This document shows positions 17,180 to 25,508 of a stretch of DNA of 64,000 nucleotides, piece by piece. Under the pieces are notes generated by a model. That model saw only the letters and a program-made list of their open reading frames with translations, was not told the origin of the DNA and made no database searches. Position 1 is the first letter of the stretch, and every line of letters begins with the position of its first letter. This DNA is from Bacteriovorax stolpii (GTDB lineage: Bacteria > Bdellovibrionota > Bacteriovoracia > Bacteriovoracales > Bacteriovoracaceae). The position numbers were made by a program, and so were the translations under genes. The stretch is from NCBI GenBank assembly GCA_945860895.1, contig CAMASK010000006.1:1-64000 (forward strand), in the 5' to 3' direction.

Positions 17180-18517
17180 TTATTCCTTCAACCAAATCGA
17201 CGGATCGACACTTGGACATCTGAGGTGCTTTTCTTTCTTATATATTACCATACCAGGTGATCCGGATACACCTTTCAAATTTTTCACATGCGTGTATATA
17301 ATAGAAATCCAGTCGGATTTAAAGTGAGAAAAATAGGCAACTATTGAAGCGGCAAGATTAAGCATTTCCCCGGTCAATGCTTGAGAAGACTGAAGCTTAA
17401 TTACAGCATGGGCACTTTTTGCATCTTCAAGATGGATCCATATGTCCTCTTTAGAAGCCCATTTATTTCTCAATTGATCATTACCAAAAGAGCTTATTCC
17501 AATACCAATTGAGAAACCTTCAAATTTAAAAATTTTGTAGTCTTCACGTTCGGGATACTTTATCTGAAGTGAAGCATCTTTTTTTTCTTCTTTTCCCCAG
17601 ATGGGTTTAGTGATGGGAAGGGAAGATGTTTCTTTTTTTTCTGTTGTCTTGCCAGCTAATTGTTCTTTAACTGATAAAAGACGTTGGCTCAAAATACCTT
17701 CACCACGCTTGAGCTTTTTAATTTTTTCAAACAGTAAGTTTCGCCTCTCGTAAGGGTTCAAGTCCCCTTCAAATTTTATTTTGTGGTCTCCAATTTTAAG
17801 TTCATAAACATCTAGTGAATCACCTTTATTCAGAACCTTTTGGATATCTTCCCACTGCTTAGTTCGGGTAAGATCTTCTTCAATATTATTAATTTTCCTT
17901 TGCAGAAAAGTTGGCGCACTTGTAAGTCCTTTCAAGTTGGCTGCCTTTAGTTCATCTTCCAAAAGTTGCGCAATGGTGGAATTCAAAGACGCATGTAAAT
18001 CATGTTTCATGTCAGTACGGCGTCCCACTTCATTAAAAAAATCAAATAAATCTGGCATATCTTCATTGGGGATTATGGCTTTACCATGCCAACTCATCAG
18101 TAATTTAAACTGAGAATCCGGAGCATCCTGATAATGATGAACAAAATAAAGCTTTCGGGCTTTCCAAAAGAAAAGGATAGAATTTAGTTTTCCATATTTC
18201 TGGTAATTAAATTTCACGATTCGATCAAACTTATCCAGCTCTAATCCCACAAAACTACAAGAACTGAGATGCTTTCGAAGATATTCAAGAAAAGTATCTT
18301 TACGCCTTAAGTCCGACATAGGCGGTTGATCATGTAACCAAATGCCTTCCTGGCCCGCCCCGCGGCCAAGAAAGAGGTGAAAAGTTTTACCCGGTGACCT
18401 TATTGAAAAAGAAATAAAGAATGAAGTACTATAAATCTTTTGAATTTGACTATAGGAGAGACTTATCTCACTAATAGTTTTGACCTGCTTTTGTAAATCC
18501 AGATAGTATTGAATCAT
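17180..18517 (-). CDS. rqcH: NFACT/RqcH-family ribosome quality control protein (short form)
   Basis: Family of proteins that bind stalled 50S subunits and direct C-terminal alanine tailing in bacteria. Seen: an NFACT-N domain at the N-terminus (IQKIYSTSFFISFSIRSPGKTFHLFLGRG), including an Asp-Arg pair in KFDRIVKF that matches the DR motif needed for tRNA binding in B. subtilis RqcH. A coiled-coil region with LNPYERRNLLFEKIKKLKRG follows, then an NFACT-R (DUF814) domain (EGFSIGIGISSFGNDQLRNKWASKEDIWIHL). The 445 residues are about 120 fewer than typical RqcH, so some internal and C-terminal parts are missing. The ATG is at 18517, exactly back-to-back with the mutS2 ATG. Function in tailing is inferred from the family. 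Confidence 0.82.
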   Translation of the reverse strand: MIQYYLDLQKQVKTISEISLSYSQIQKIYSTSFFISFSIRSPGKTFHLFLGRGAGQEGIWLHDQPPMSDLRRKDTFLEYLRKHLSSCSFVGLELDKFDRIVKFNYQKYGKLNSILFFWKARKLYFVHHYQDAPDSQFKLLMSWHGKAIIPNEDMPDLFDFFNEVGRRTDMKHDLHASLNSTIAQLLEDELKAANLKGLTSAPTFLQRKINNIEEDLTRTKQWEDIQKVLNKGDSLDVYELKIGDHKIKFEGDLNPYERRNLLFEKIKKLKRGEGILSQRLLSVKEQLAGKTTEKKETSSLPITKPIWGKEEKKDASLQIKYPEREDYKIFKFEGFSIGIGISSFGNDQLRNKWASKEDIWIHLEDAKSAHAVIKLQSSQALTGEMLNLAASIVAYFSHFKSDWISIIYTHVKNLKGVSGSPGMVIYKKEKHLRCPSVDPSIWLKE

Positions 18518-20890
18518 ATGACCATCAATCTCATTAACACTAATCGTTCAGTTCATCACTCCCAAGTGGAGTGGGATGTTTTAACAAGAATTATAGCCCA
18601 GTTTGCTTATTTTGAGAGGAATAAGGAAGAACTAGTGGGTAAGATTTTTTCGGGTCAAATAGACCTATTAGCTGAAGAATTTGTTAGAACGCAGAGTTAT
18701 CAGAATGAAGTTAAAGATGAATACCGACAGGTGTTAAATCAAGTTTTCAGCAAAATTCCTGCAGACAAATCTTTAGAACGTTACCGGGAACATATATCTA
18801 AAAAGGGCGTCTTAAATTTTTCCGAGTTAAATAAGCTCACTTTGTTAATTGAAAGCGGTCTATTTTTAAAAAAAGATTTTCCGGCCCTGAAGTTAGCCGA
18901 ATTGCAAAGATTATCAGAACTTGACTTCCTGCCAGTTCAACGTAAATTTTTGAAAGAATTTAGACATCTAGTAGACGACTCAGGAGAGGTCCATTTTGAC
19001 CGTCATCCTGAATTGAACGATCTGAATCAAAGACTAAGAGATCTGGAAGAAAAAATTCGCAGAACTGTTCAAGATTGGCTTCACGATCCCGCCCATACTA
19101 AGATTCTTCAATATTCCAGCTTTGATGTTCATTACGAACGATATGTTGTGCCTATTAGATCAGATTCATATAAATCTGAATATGGCCTTATTGTTTCTCG
19201 TTCAGAGTCGGGACAGACATTGTTTGTAGAACCGTACGAAGTAAGGGAAGCTTGTAACAGAAGAATGGAAATTATTGCTAAGATTGATGAGATTATTAAT
19301 CAACTTGCGATGAAGTTCTCATTCACTCTTTATGAGTTTTCAGATTTATTGAATCAATTGAATCATTTCTTTCTCAGACTTGATCATTATCTCGCAAAAT
19401 CAGCTTTCGCTAATGACTATGCCCTTGAGTGTCCCAGTATTAAAAGTACGCCGGGATTTAAATTTTCACAGCTGTTTCATCCATTAATTAAAGATGCCAT
19501 AAAAAACAACGCTGATTGCAATTCCAATGACCATGGCATGGTTATTTCGGGCCCCAACACAGGGGGAAAAACAGTTTTTCTTAAATCACTCACATTATCT
19601 TATCTGCTTTTCTACCATGGTTTTTTTGTCCCAGCGGCAGAGGCTGAAATGTATCCTTACGAGGGGTTATTTTACTTTGGAAATGACTTGCAAGACTTAC
19701 AAGTCGGTTTAAGCTCATTTTCTGGAGAGGTTAAAAACTATATTGAATTGATGGAGCATATCCTGCCGTCAAATTTGATTTTAATTGATGAGATATTTAA
19801 TTCAACTTCCTCAGATGAAGCATCGGCACTTTCTTTAGCCTATTTTGATGAACTTCATAAAAAAGGCATCTGCCATATTGTAGTTTCCACACACCATCAG
19901 ATGTTTAAAACCTTGATTCATCAGGATCGAAATTATATTTCTTGTCATGTCGGATTTGATACTAAAAATATGAAGCCTACCTACAAAATTCAATGGGGAA
20001 CTCCTGGTGCCTCTATGGCAATTGATATATTCAGAATTCTGGCGCGAAATCACGCGGCGGTTAAAGATGTACCGGATAAAGCCTTAACTCACTTAAGTGC
20101 CAAGAATGTTAGTTATGAAACTCTCCTTCAAAGGGTCTCTCAAAAGCAAATTGAACTTGATCAGTTGTTAAATTTAAATCGCCAACATGAAATTGAACTT
20201 AAAAATCAGAAGGGCGCCATGCAGGGGGTGCTCAATCTAAAATTAAACGAAGAATTAACGAAAGCGAGAAAAGAAGTCGAAAAAATAATAACTGAAGCCA
20301 GAATGCTTGTTGAAGAAGCACGCAGAAACGAAATACCTAAAGTAAAAAGAGTTGATGAAAAATCACATCTTTTACTAACTAAAATTCGTGCCTTAAAGGG
20401 TGAAGTAATAGAAGAAGCTGAAGAAGTTATTATTCAAGAAAGTGACCTACTCATAAGTGATTTAAAAGTAGGCGATACCGTTTATTCAATCACATTGAAG
20501 AAAGAATTTATAATCACCGCCATTGATCTCAGAAAAAAAGAAGTACAGATAGGGAAAGGGCCAATTAAACTTAGTGTACCTGTTTCTAGCCTCGCCAATT
20601 CAAAACGAGCGCCTCAGCAGCATAAAGTTAGTGTCTCTTTTCAGAAAAATAATGATGCTAAATTTGAATATGATGTCAGAGGTTTGAGACTATCTGAATG
20701 TCAAAGCATCATTGAAAGAGCTTTAGGAGATTTGTTAACTGGCGACATTCCATTTGTAAATGTCATTCATGGACATGGAGACGGAATTTTAAAGAACTGG
20801 TTAAGAGATTACGTAAAAAGATCAAAAGAATTTTCAATCAATACTTCAGAAATTGGCAATGATGGTGAAACGCGTATTGTTCTTCGTTAA
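18518..20890 (+). CDS. mutS2: MutS2 family ATPase/endonuclease with Smr domain
   Basis: DNA- or ribosome-acting MutS2. In some bacteria it suppresses recombination, and in B. subtilis it splits collided ribosomes. Seen: the core and clamp helices, the GQTLFVEP motif, Walker A GPNTGGKT, a Walker B/D-loop region LILIDEIFNSTSSDEASAL, a long coiled-coil (about residues 550-640) and a C-terminal Smr domain with DVRGLRLSEC and IHGHGDGIL. The 790 residues match the family. The ATG at 18518 directly abuts the divergent rqcH-like start, and an in-frame TTG lies three codons upstream; neither has a clear Shine-Dalgarno. Being beside an RqcH-type gene fits a ribosome-rescue role. Confidence 0.94.
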   Translation: MTINLINTNRSVHHSQVEWDVLTRIIAQFAYFERNKEELVGKIFSGQIDLLAEEFVRTQSYQNEVKDEYRQVLNQVFSKIPADKSLERYREHISKKGVLNFSELNKLTLLIESGLFLKKDFPALKLAELQRLSELDFLPVQRKFLKEFRHLVDDSGEVHFDRHPELNDLNQRLRDLEEKIRRTVQDWLHDPAHTKILQYSSFDVHYERYVVPIRSDSYKSEYGLIVSRSESGQTLFVEPYEVREACNRRMEIIAKIDEIINQLAMKFSFTLYEFSDLLNQLNHFFLRLDHYLAKSAFANDYALECPSIKSTPGFKFSQLFHPLIKDAIKNNADCNSNDHGMVISGPNTGGKTVFLKSLTLSYLLFYHGFFVPAAEAEMYPYEGLFYFGNDLQDLQVGLSSFSGEVKNYIELMEHILPSNLILIDEIFNSTSSDEASALSLAYFDELHKKGICHIVVSTHHQMFKTLIHQDRNYISCHVGFDTKNMKPTYKIQWGTPGASMAIDIFRILARNHAAVKDVPDKALTHLSAKNVSYETLLQRVSQKQIELDQLLNLNRQHEIELKNQKGAMQGVLNLKLNEELTKARKEVEKIITEARMLVEEARRNEIPKVKRVDEKSHLLLTKIRALKGEVIEEAEEVIIQESDLLISDLKVGDTVYSITLKKEFIITAIDLRKKEVQIGKGPIKLSVPVSSLANSKRAPQQHKVSVSFQKNNDAKFEYDVRGLRLSECQSIIERALGDLLTGDIPFVNVIHGHGDGILKNWLRDYVKRSKEFSINTSEIGNDGETRIVLR

Positions 20891-20914
20891 AAAAGCCCTC
20901 TTTCGAGGGCCTTT
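20891..20914. terminator. Bidirectional intrinsic terminator between mutS2 and lepB
   Basis: GCCCTC-TTTC-GAGGGC: a 6-bp GC-rich stem with a 4-nt loop, preceded by AAAA and followed by CTTT, in the 27-bp gap between the converging mutS2 and lepB stops. The A and T flanks allow termination in both directions. Confidence 0.85.
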
Positions 20915-20917
20915 AAA

Positions 20918-21718
20918 TTAGTGAATAATTGTTCCAATTCTCCAAGGTCTGAATTTCCATGTTTCTTGTTCATCTTCACTCCAAGGCAAAGCCACAGAGA
21001 GCGAGAACCAAATTGCAATTGCCTTACCTTTTATATGTCCAAAAGGCACAGTCCCCCATCGACGTGAATCAGCTGAGAAATCTCGGTTATCCCCCATGAC
21101 AAAGAAATTATCCTTAGGAACAGTGAATTTATAATAATTTGCAAAGTAGTCATTCCCCACATCTACTTGAGTAATGTGAGTTGCATTGCCGGTTTTAGTT
21201 TCCATAAATTTAAATTGATAAGATTTATATCTATCATCCATATCTTCCAGAATTTTTTTACCATCAACTTCTTTAGTTTCAATAGGCTTATTGTTTACAT
21301 AAACCACCTTATCAATCACTTCGATGGTATCACCAGGAAGTCCAACAACTCGTTTGATGTAATTTAAATTAGTGTCTTTAGGATATTTGAAAACAATCAC
21401 ATCCCCGCGTTCAGGAGCTTTGGGTCCAGTCAAATAGATAGGATCGCTGAACCAATCACTAAAAGGAACTTTGAAGCCATAAGAGAACTTATTAACCAGA
21501 ATAAAATCACCAATTAATAAAGTAGGAATCATTGATCCTGAAGGGATTTTAAAAGGCTCAAATAAAACTGAACGAAAAATTAACACTGATAAGATAATGA
21601 AGGTAAATGATTTAACTTCTTTTATGAATTTTTCTTTTCTTGAAATCCCAATACTTGTTGCAGCTGGTGACTCAGAAGAGATAGGGGTAGAGATTTCCGG
21701 AGTTTGATTATCTTGCAT
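20918..21718 (-). CDS. lepB: Signal peptidase I
   Basis: Inner-membrane serine protease that removes signal peptides from secreted preproteins. Seen: one N-terminal transmembrane helix (about residues 37-55), the catalytic serine in PSGSM (S62), the general-base lysine in YIKRVVGLPGD (K122), the box-E motif MGDNRDFSADSRRWG and a C-terminal basic region. The 266 residues are of Gram-negative type, with an extra N-terminal tail rich in Ser and Pro. The ATG at 21718 has AAAAGG upstream. It follows the small PBP by 10 nt and closes the rlmE-pbp-lepB group. Confidence 0.96.
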   Translation of the reverse strand: MQDNQTPEISTPISSESPAATSIGISRKEKFIKEVKSFTFIILSVLIFRSVLFEPFKIPSGSMIPTLLIGDFILVNKFSYGFKVPFSDWFSDPIYLTGPKAPERGDVIVFKYPKDTNLNYIKRVVGLPGDTIEVIDKVVYVNNKPIETKEVDGKKILEDMDDRYKSYQFKFMETKTGNATHITQVDVGNDYFANYYKFTVPKDNFFVMGDNRDFSADSRRWGTVPFGHIKGKAIAIWFSLSVALPWSEDEQETWKFRPWRIGTIIH

Positions 21719-21728
21719 TGAATGCCTT

Positions 21729-22982
21729 TTATTTTTTTTGCTGATGTAATGATGAATAATAATATTCGTAAATATTTTTAGCTAGTAATGGTGATTTGAT
21801 ATACCATTTTTTTTGATTAACAATCATGACACATATCGATATCCCCTTGTCATTTTTGTCTTCCAAAGATTTTGCATAACTTACAAACCAGTCTCTCTTA
21901 CCAAATGGCTCTCCACCAGTAATGCTGCCAGTCTTTCCACCAATTTCTAATTTATTAAGAAGATATAAACTTCTACGGAATGAAGAGCGGGCCGTACCAT
22001 TGCTTACTGTTCCCATAAAAAGTACTCGAAGATCCTCGGCAGACTGTTGAGTCAGAACTAATTCATCTTTTTTCATGGGCGGATAAAGAACTTTTTTATC
22101 CTGCACTCCATCCAATGATTTTATCACTACGGGGTAACGTAAAACACCACCATTCGCTACAACAGAACCTATCACCGCTCCATGAACTGGACTCATTAAA
22201 GTTTGAGTATTAAGACCTGAAGATAATTCGGCTAAGTTGTATTGATCCGAAGCCATTGTAAATACAGAAGGCTTGAGATTAATGCCTTCCAAGAGCTTCT
22301 TATTGAATCCAAACTTTTCTGCCATTCTTTTCAAACCGGCCGGGGTTAAATTCTCAATTGCAGTTCTTCCGAAGATTACGTTATTTGAAGTGGCAAAGGC
22401 TTTTTGTAAATCAAGACTACGAATCCAGCGACGATTTGGTGGTTCTTTTAGTTGGTGACGATATAAAGTTGTTGATCGTCCAGTAAAACTGAATTCAGTA
22501 TCAGTCTTAATATGAGTATTCTCTAAAAGATCAGCTGCAGTAATAATTTTAAAAATACTGGCAGAAGGATGACTTGTAGTGAAAGAAAGGTCTCTTCCAA
22601 ATATATTTTTTTGGCGACCATAATCAACTGCGGCAAGGATATGGCCATTTTCATTATCTATGACTACCACTGAAGTATAGTCAGGACGATAAAGTGCAAG
22701 CTGCTTTTTAATGAATTCTTCTAAATCAGCATTGAAAGTGTAGTTTGGTTTATACTTGGCCTGATCGTAATCAATCAGTTGATCCCACGTTTGATGTCTC
22801 CCAATGATATTCTTCCATTCGTCAGGAGTTTCGGATAGTGAACTCTTAGTCGCCTGAATGTCGGCTGGAGAAAGGAACAAGGAATTATCTTTAATGAAGT
22901 TGAGATTTGCCCAAACAGGCAAAGAAGCCAGGAGACCCAGGCTGAGCGTAAGTAAAAAGCGGTTTAAATCCTTGAAAACCAT
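21729..22982 (-). CDS. Single-domain penicillin-binding transpeptidase
   Basis: Exported D,D-transpeptidase-like protein. Seen: a signal peptide or anchor (MVFKDLNRFLLTLSLGLLASLPVWA), the active-site SxxK as SIFK (S142), an SxN-type motif SNN (S199) and KTG in GGKTGSITG. It lacks the N-terminal dimerisation domain of FtsI or MrdA and has only about 418 residues, so it resembles a stand-alone penicillin-binding domain. It may act in peptidoglycan remodelling. A carboxypeptidase or beta-lactamase-like enzyme is possible, but the motif spacing fits a PBP. The ATG at 22982 lies 7 nt after the rlmE stop; an in-frame TTG 12 codons upstream overlaps rlmE and would spoil the signal peptide. Confidence 0.85.
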   Translation of the reverse strand: MVFKDLNRFLLTLSLGLLASLPVWANLNFIKDNSLFLSPADIQATKSSLSETPDEWKNIIGRHQTWDQLIDYDQAKYKPNYTFNADLEEFIKKQLALYRPDYTSVVVIDNENGHILAAVDYGRQKNIFGRDLSFTTSHPSASIFKIITAADLLENTHIKTDTEFSFTGRSTTLYRHQLKEPPNRRWIRSLDLQKAFATSNNVIFGRTAIENLTPAGLKRMAEKFGFNKKLLEGINLKPSVFTMASDQYNLAELSSGLNTQTLMSPVHGAVIGSVVANGGVLRYPVVIKSLDGVQDKKVLYPPMKKDELVLTQQSAEDLRVLFMGTVSNGTARSSFRRSLYLLNKLEIGGKTGSITGGEPFGKRDWFVSYAKSLEDKNDKGISICVMIVNQKKWYIKSPLLAKNIYEYYYSSLHQQKK

Positions 22983-22989
22983 TAAAGCA

Positions 22990-23586
22990 TTATGCCTTAA
23001 AGTTCTTTCCAATGACAAAAAATTCTTTACTGACGCTTCTCGTGGATTTGGGCTTTAAATAATGGAATTCATTAAATAGATTCTTTTGCTCTTTAAGATA
23101 ATTCTGAGCATTTTGCGAATCAAAAACCTTAATAACGAAATTGCCACCAGGAAGTAGGAATTTTGGTAGGAGAGCAAAGACAGATTCAACTAAATTTAGA
23201 CTTCGGATCTGATCCAAAGATTGAACCCCTGTTGTGCTTGGCGCCATATCTGAGAGTACACAATCAAAAGCTTGCGACACTTCTAATTGAGCAAGGTCAC
23301 TAATATCAAAAATATCTTTTTGATAAATTCGAACATTTTTTACTCCTGAGAGTTTTGTGTTTACCTCTTGAATGTCTATTCCAATGACTCTTCCTTCATC
23401 ACCAATAACCTTACTCGTGTATTGGATCCAGGATCCTGGGTAATAACCCAGGTCAACTACTTGCATGCCAGGCTTAAGCACTTTATAGCGTTGATCTATT
23501 TCCTCTAATTTATAAATACTGCGAGCAAGATAATTTTCTCGCTTAGCTTTATCAAAATAGTGATCTTTAACTTTAAAATTTCCCAT
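22990..23586 (-). CDS. rlmE: 23S rRNA 2'-O-ribose methyltransferase RlmE (FtsJ)
   Basis: Methylates U2552 of 23S rRNA (E. coli numbering) using SAM. Seen: the ARSIYKLEEID stretch with the first catalytic lysine, a SAM loop DLGYYPGSW (family DLGxxPGxW), the catalytic Asp in VLSDMAPSTTG, the second Lys in FVIKVF and a Glu in SKEFFVIG. Together these form the K-D-K-E tetrad. The 198 residues are close to E. coli RlmE (209). It is divergent from nth, with 54 bp between the starts, and heads the operon with the small PBP and lepB. Confidence 0.95.
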   Translation of the reverse strand: MGNFKVKDHYFDKAKRENYLARSIYKLEEIDQRYKVLKPGMQVVDLGYYPGSWIQYTSKVIGDEGRVIGIDIQEVNTKLSGVKNVRIYQKDIFDISDLAQLEVSQAFDCVLSDMAPSTTGVQSLDQIRSLNLVESVFALLPKFLLPGGNFVIKVFDSQNAQNYLKEQKNLFNEFHYLKPKSTRSVSKEFFVIGKNFKA

Positions 23587-23640
23587 AAACTATTTCTTAG
23601 CAAGCTTTAAAGATTAAGGCCAATTTGCTATGCTATTGAA

Positions 23641-24312
23641 ATGAAAAAACAGGATCTAGCCTTAGAAGTCTTTAAACGTCTAAAGAAACTCTATCCAGAT
23701 GCTCATTGCGAGCTAAACCATTCAAATCCTTTCGAACTTTTAGTGGCTACCATTTTATCAGCCCAATGTACCGATGTTCGGGTGAATATAGTTACCCCTT
23801 CATTATTTAAAAAATTTCCTACTCCCGAAAAATTGGCCAAAGCCAAACTTGAGGATGTGGAAGAAGCCATAAAATCGATTAATTTTTTTAGAAATAAAAG
23901 CAAATCACTTTTAGGTTGTGCTCAAAAACTTATGAATGATCACGCTGGAGAAGTTCCTAGGACAGTTGAAGAGTTGAGTGAGCTGCCTGGAGTAGGACGA
24001 AAAACCGCTAATGTCGTATTAGGTAATGCGTTTAATATCAATACCGGAATTGTGGTTGATACTCATGTCAAGCGAACCTCAAATCTTTTAGGTCTTACTA
24101 AGAACACGGATCCCGAAAAGATTGAACAAGATCTAATGAAACTATTTCCTAATGAAGCATGGACTGACTTATCCCATTTATTAATTTTTCTTGGTCGCAG
24201 AACCTGTATCGCAAGAAGACCTCAATGTGATTTGTGTAGCTTAGTTGAAATTTGTCCATCTAAGAAAAAAGCTTCGAAAGTTCAGAAAAAAGCCCCTCTC
24301 GACACCAAATAA
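23641..24312 (+). CDS. nth: Endonuclease III (DNA glycosylase/AP lyase)
   Basis: Base-excision repair enzyme that removes oxidised pyrimidines and cleaves AP sites. Seen: the helix-hairpin-helix LPGVGRKTANV with the catalytic Lys121, the catalytic Asp140 in VVDTHVKR, and a 4Fe-4S ligand set C189-x6-C196-x2-C199-x5-C205. The 223 residues match the family, with a short basic tail. The last 53 bp overlap the 3' end of the convergent cysQ-like gene, so the tail codons serve both strands. The start ATG lies 54 bp from the divergent rlmE start. Confidence 0.97.
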   Translation: MKKQDLALEVFKRLKKLYPDAHCELNHSNPFELLVATILSAQCTDVRVNIVTPSLFKKFPTPEKLAKAKLEDVEEAIKSINFFRNKSKSLLGCAQKLMNDHAGEVPRTVEELSELPGVGRKTANVVLGNAFNINTGIVVDTHVKRTSNLLGLTKNTDPEKIEQDLMKLFPNEAWTDLSHLLIFLGRRTCIARRPQCDLCSLVEICPSKKKASKVQKKAPLDTK

Positions 24313-25015
24313 GTGGTGGTTGATAACATTGTTTAACTTTCGTCACCTCTTTGCCATCTGAATAAAATTTGTATCCACCTTTTTGACATAGCAAGCTTCC
24401 GCCCGCAATATCCCAGATATTTTTAGGTGTTAAGCTGACGACGAAATCTATTTTTCCAGAAGATAATCGCCCAAGTTTATAAGCAATACTTCCCCTGGGT
24501 GTAAGCAAAAATTTGTCATTTTTTAATTTTTTATAAAGTCCATTGTTCCATTCTGAATGAGAGACTTCACCTTCGTATTTATGCTTTTTAATTTCATTTA
24601 CGGATGTTGCCTCATTGAAAAGTTCTTGAGTGGCCGGATTGTAAACCCAGCCTTCGCCTTCGAATTTTTCACTGAGAAAATGTCCAATTGAGACCGCCCA
24701 TTCGGGACGATTTAGGATGTATTCACGAGTTCCATCCAAAGGGTCAATTGCCATTAATGGAAAGTCCCACAAAGAATAATTTTCTTCCGAATAAATAGTA
24801 GTGTCTGGATAATCTTTGGCGGACATATTTTCTATTAAGACAGATAAAGCCAGATCAAGACTGGTCACTGGAGTTCCATCTTGCTTTAAATTTCCAGGAG
24901 CGCAAGGATGCAAATGGTATAATTCATTTATTTGAGGTAGCAATCCGGCCATAATCCGGGACAAAGATTGACTCAATAATAATTTTTTATCCACAAATTT
25001 ACCGCACTTTTCCAC
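24260..25015 (-). CDS. cysQ: CysQ-like 3'(2'),5'-bisphosphate nucleotidase (inositol monophosphatase family)
   Basis: Li-sensitive, Mg-dependent phosphatase family; CysQ clears PAP formed during sulfate assimilation. Seen: the metal-binding YSEEN motif, the DPLDGTREYI motif (family DPxDGT) and the late NIWDIAGG motif (family WDxAAG). The 251 residues are typical. A REYI sequence after DPLDGT points to CysQ rather than inositol monophosphatase, but no sulfate genes are nearby. The start is a GTG at 25015 without an obvious Shine-Dalgarno. A 14-bp perfect palindrome lies about 50 bp upstream. The 3' end overlaps nth by 53 bp in convergent orientation. Confidence 0.85.
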   Translation of the reverse strand: MEKCGKFVDKKLLLSQSLSRIMAGLLPQINELYHLHPCAPGNLKQDGTPVTSLDLALSVLIENMSAKDYPDTTIYSEENYSLWDFPLMAIDPLDGTREYILNRPEWAVSIGHFLSEKFEGEGWVYNPATQELFNEATSVNEIKKHKYEGEVSHSEWNNGLYKKLKNDKFLLTPRGSIAYKLGRLSSGKIDFVVSLTPKNIWDIAGGSLLCQKGGYKFYSDGKEVTKVKQCYQPPLIWCREGLFSELSKLFS

Positions 25016-25065
25016 AAGATTATTTATTTGATTTTACTTAATCCCATAAATTCAGAGTGAGCAAC

Positions 25066-25079
25066 TTGAATTAATTCAA
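25066..25079. promoter_or_regulatory. 14-bp perfect palindrome upstream of the cysQ-like gene
   Basis: TTGAATTAATTCAA is a perfect palindrome, 51-64 bp upstream of the cysQ-like GTG. It has operator-like symmetry and position. The rest of the gap (25016-25166) shows no ORF or clear promoter hexamers. Confidence 0.4.
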
Positions 25080-25166
25080 CCACTTAACTGAGATAAAAAG
25101 GTAACGTTCCCATTCCCATCCAATTCTGGATTCTTGATTAAAATAGTTTTCCCCAAATATTTTTAA

Positions 25167-25400
25167 CTAACCTTCTTGTAGAGTCAACATTTCTACAAAC
25201 CCATCATTGGCAACAGAGAGCGCAAAAACTCCGTCATCAGATGAACTTTCTTCATCTACCACATTGGTGATTAATTTCACCCCATGACTATCAACATAAA
25301 CGAATGGCTCATTAGGACTTTTGGCATTTTGAGACGTGAAATGTTGATAACAAGAAGAGAAGTCTTTGAAAACAGTGGCCGTTAAGTGAGTCTTGTACAA
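25167..25400 (-). CDS. Small hypothetical protein (77 residues) with strong Shine-Dalgarno
   Basis: I do not recognise it. The acidic, soluble 77-residue protein contains a DEESSSDDG stretch and no membrane segment or motif. The case for it being real is the ribosome-binding site: AAGGAGG lies 4 nt before a TTG codon at 25400. A sigma-70-like promoter lies 53-82 nt upstream, with a 6-bp hairpin in the leader. It stands alone between cysQ and the membrane-protein gene. A regulatory or stress-related small protein is possible, but nothing in the sequence shows it. Confidence 0.6.
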   Translation of the reverse strand: MYKTHLTATVFKDFSSCYQHFTSQNAKSPNEPFVYVDSHGVKLITNVVDEESSSDDGVFALSVANDGFVEMLTLQEG

Positions 25401-25452
25401 AAGTCCTCCTTGATGCCTTAGAAGAGAATCATTCCTCTTCCTGCTTAAAATT

Positions 25453-25482
25453 ATTCTAACAAATTCTACAGATGTGCTGCAA
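25453..25482 (-). promoter_or_regulatory. Candidate sigma-70 promoter for the 77-residue ORF
   Basis: On the minus strand TTGCAG (25477-25482) and TAGAAT (25453-25458) lie 18 bp apart. The transcript leader would hold the hairpin GAAGAG-GAATGATT-CTCTTC (25421-25440) before the AAGGAGG site. Confidence 0.4.
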
Positions 25483-25508
25483 AAGAAATTTACAAAAAGT
25501 TATGGAAA

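Noticed and set aside
25174-25196. TTGTAGA/TCTACAA hairpin at the 3' end of the 77-residue ORF as terminator
   Set aside because: The stem lies inside the coding region and has no T-tract on the minus strand.
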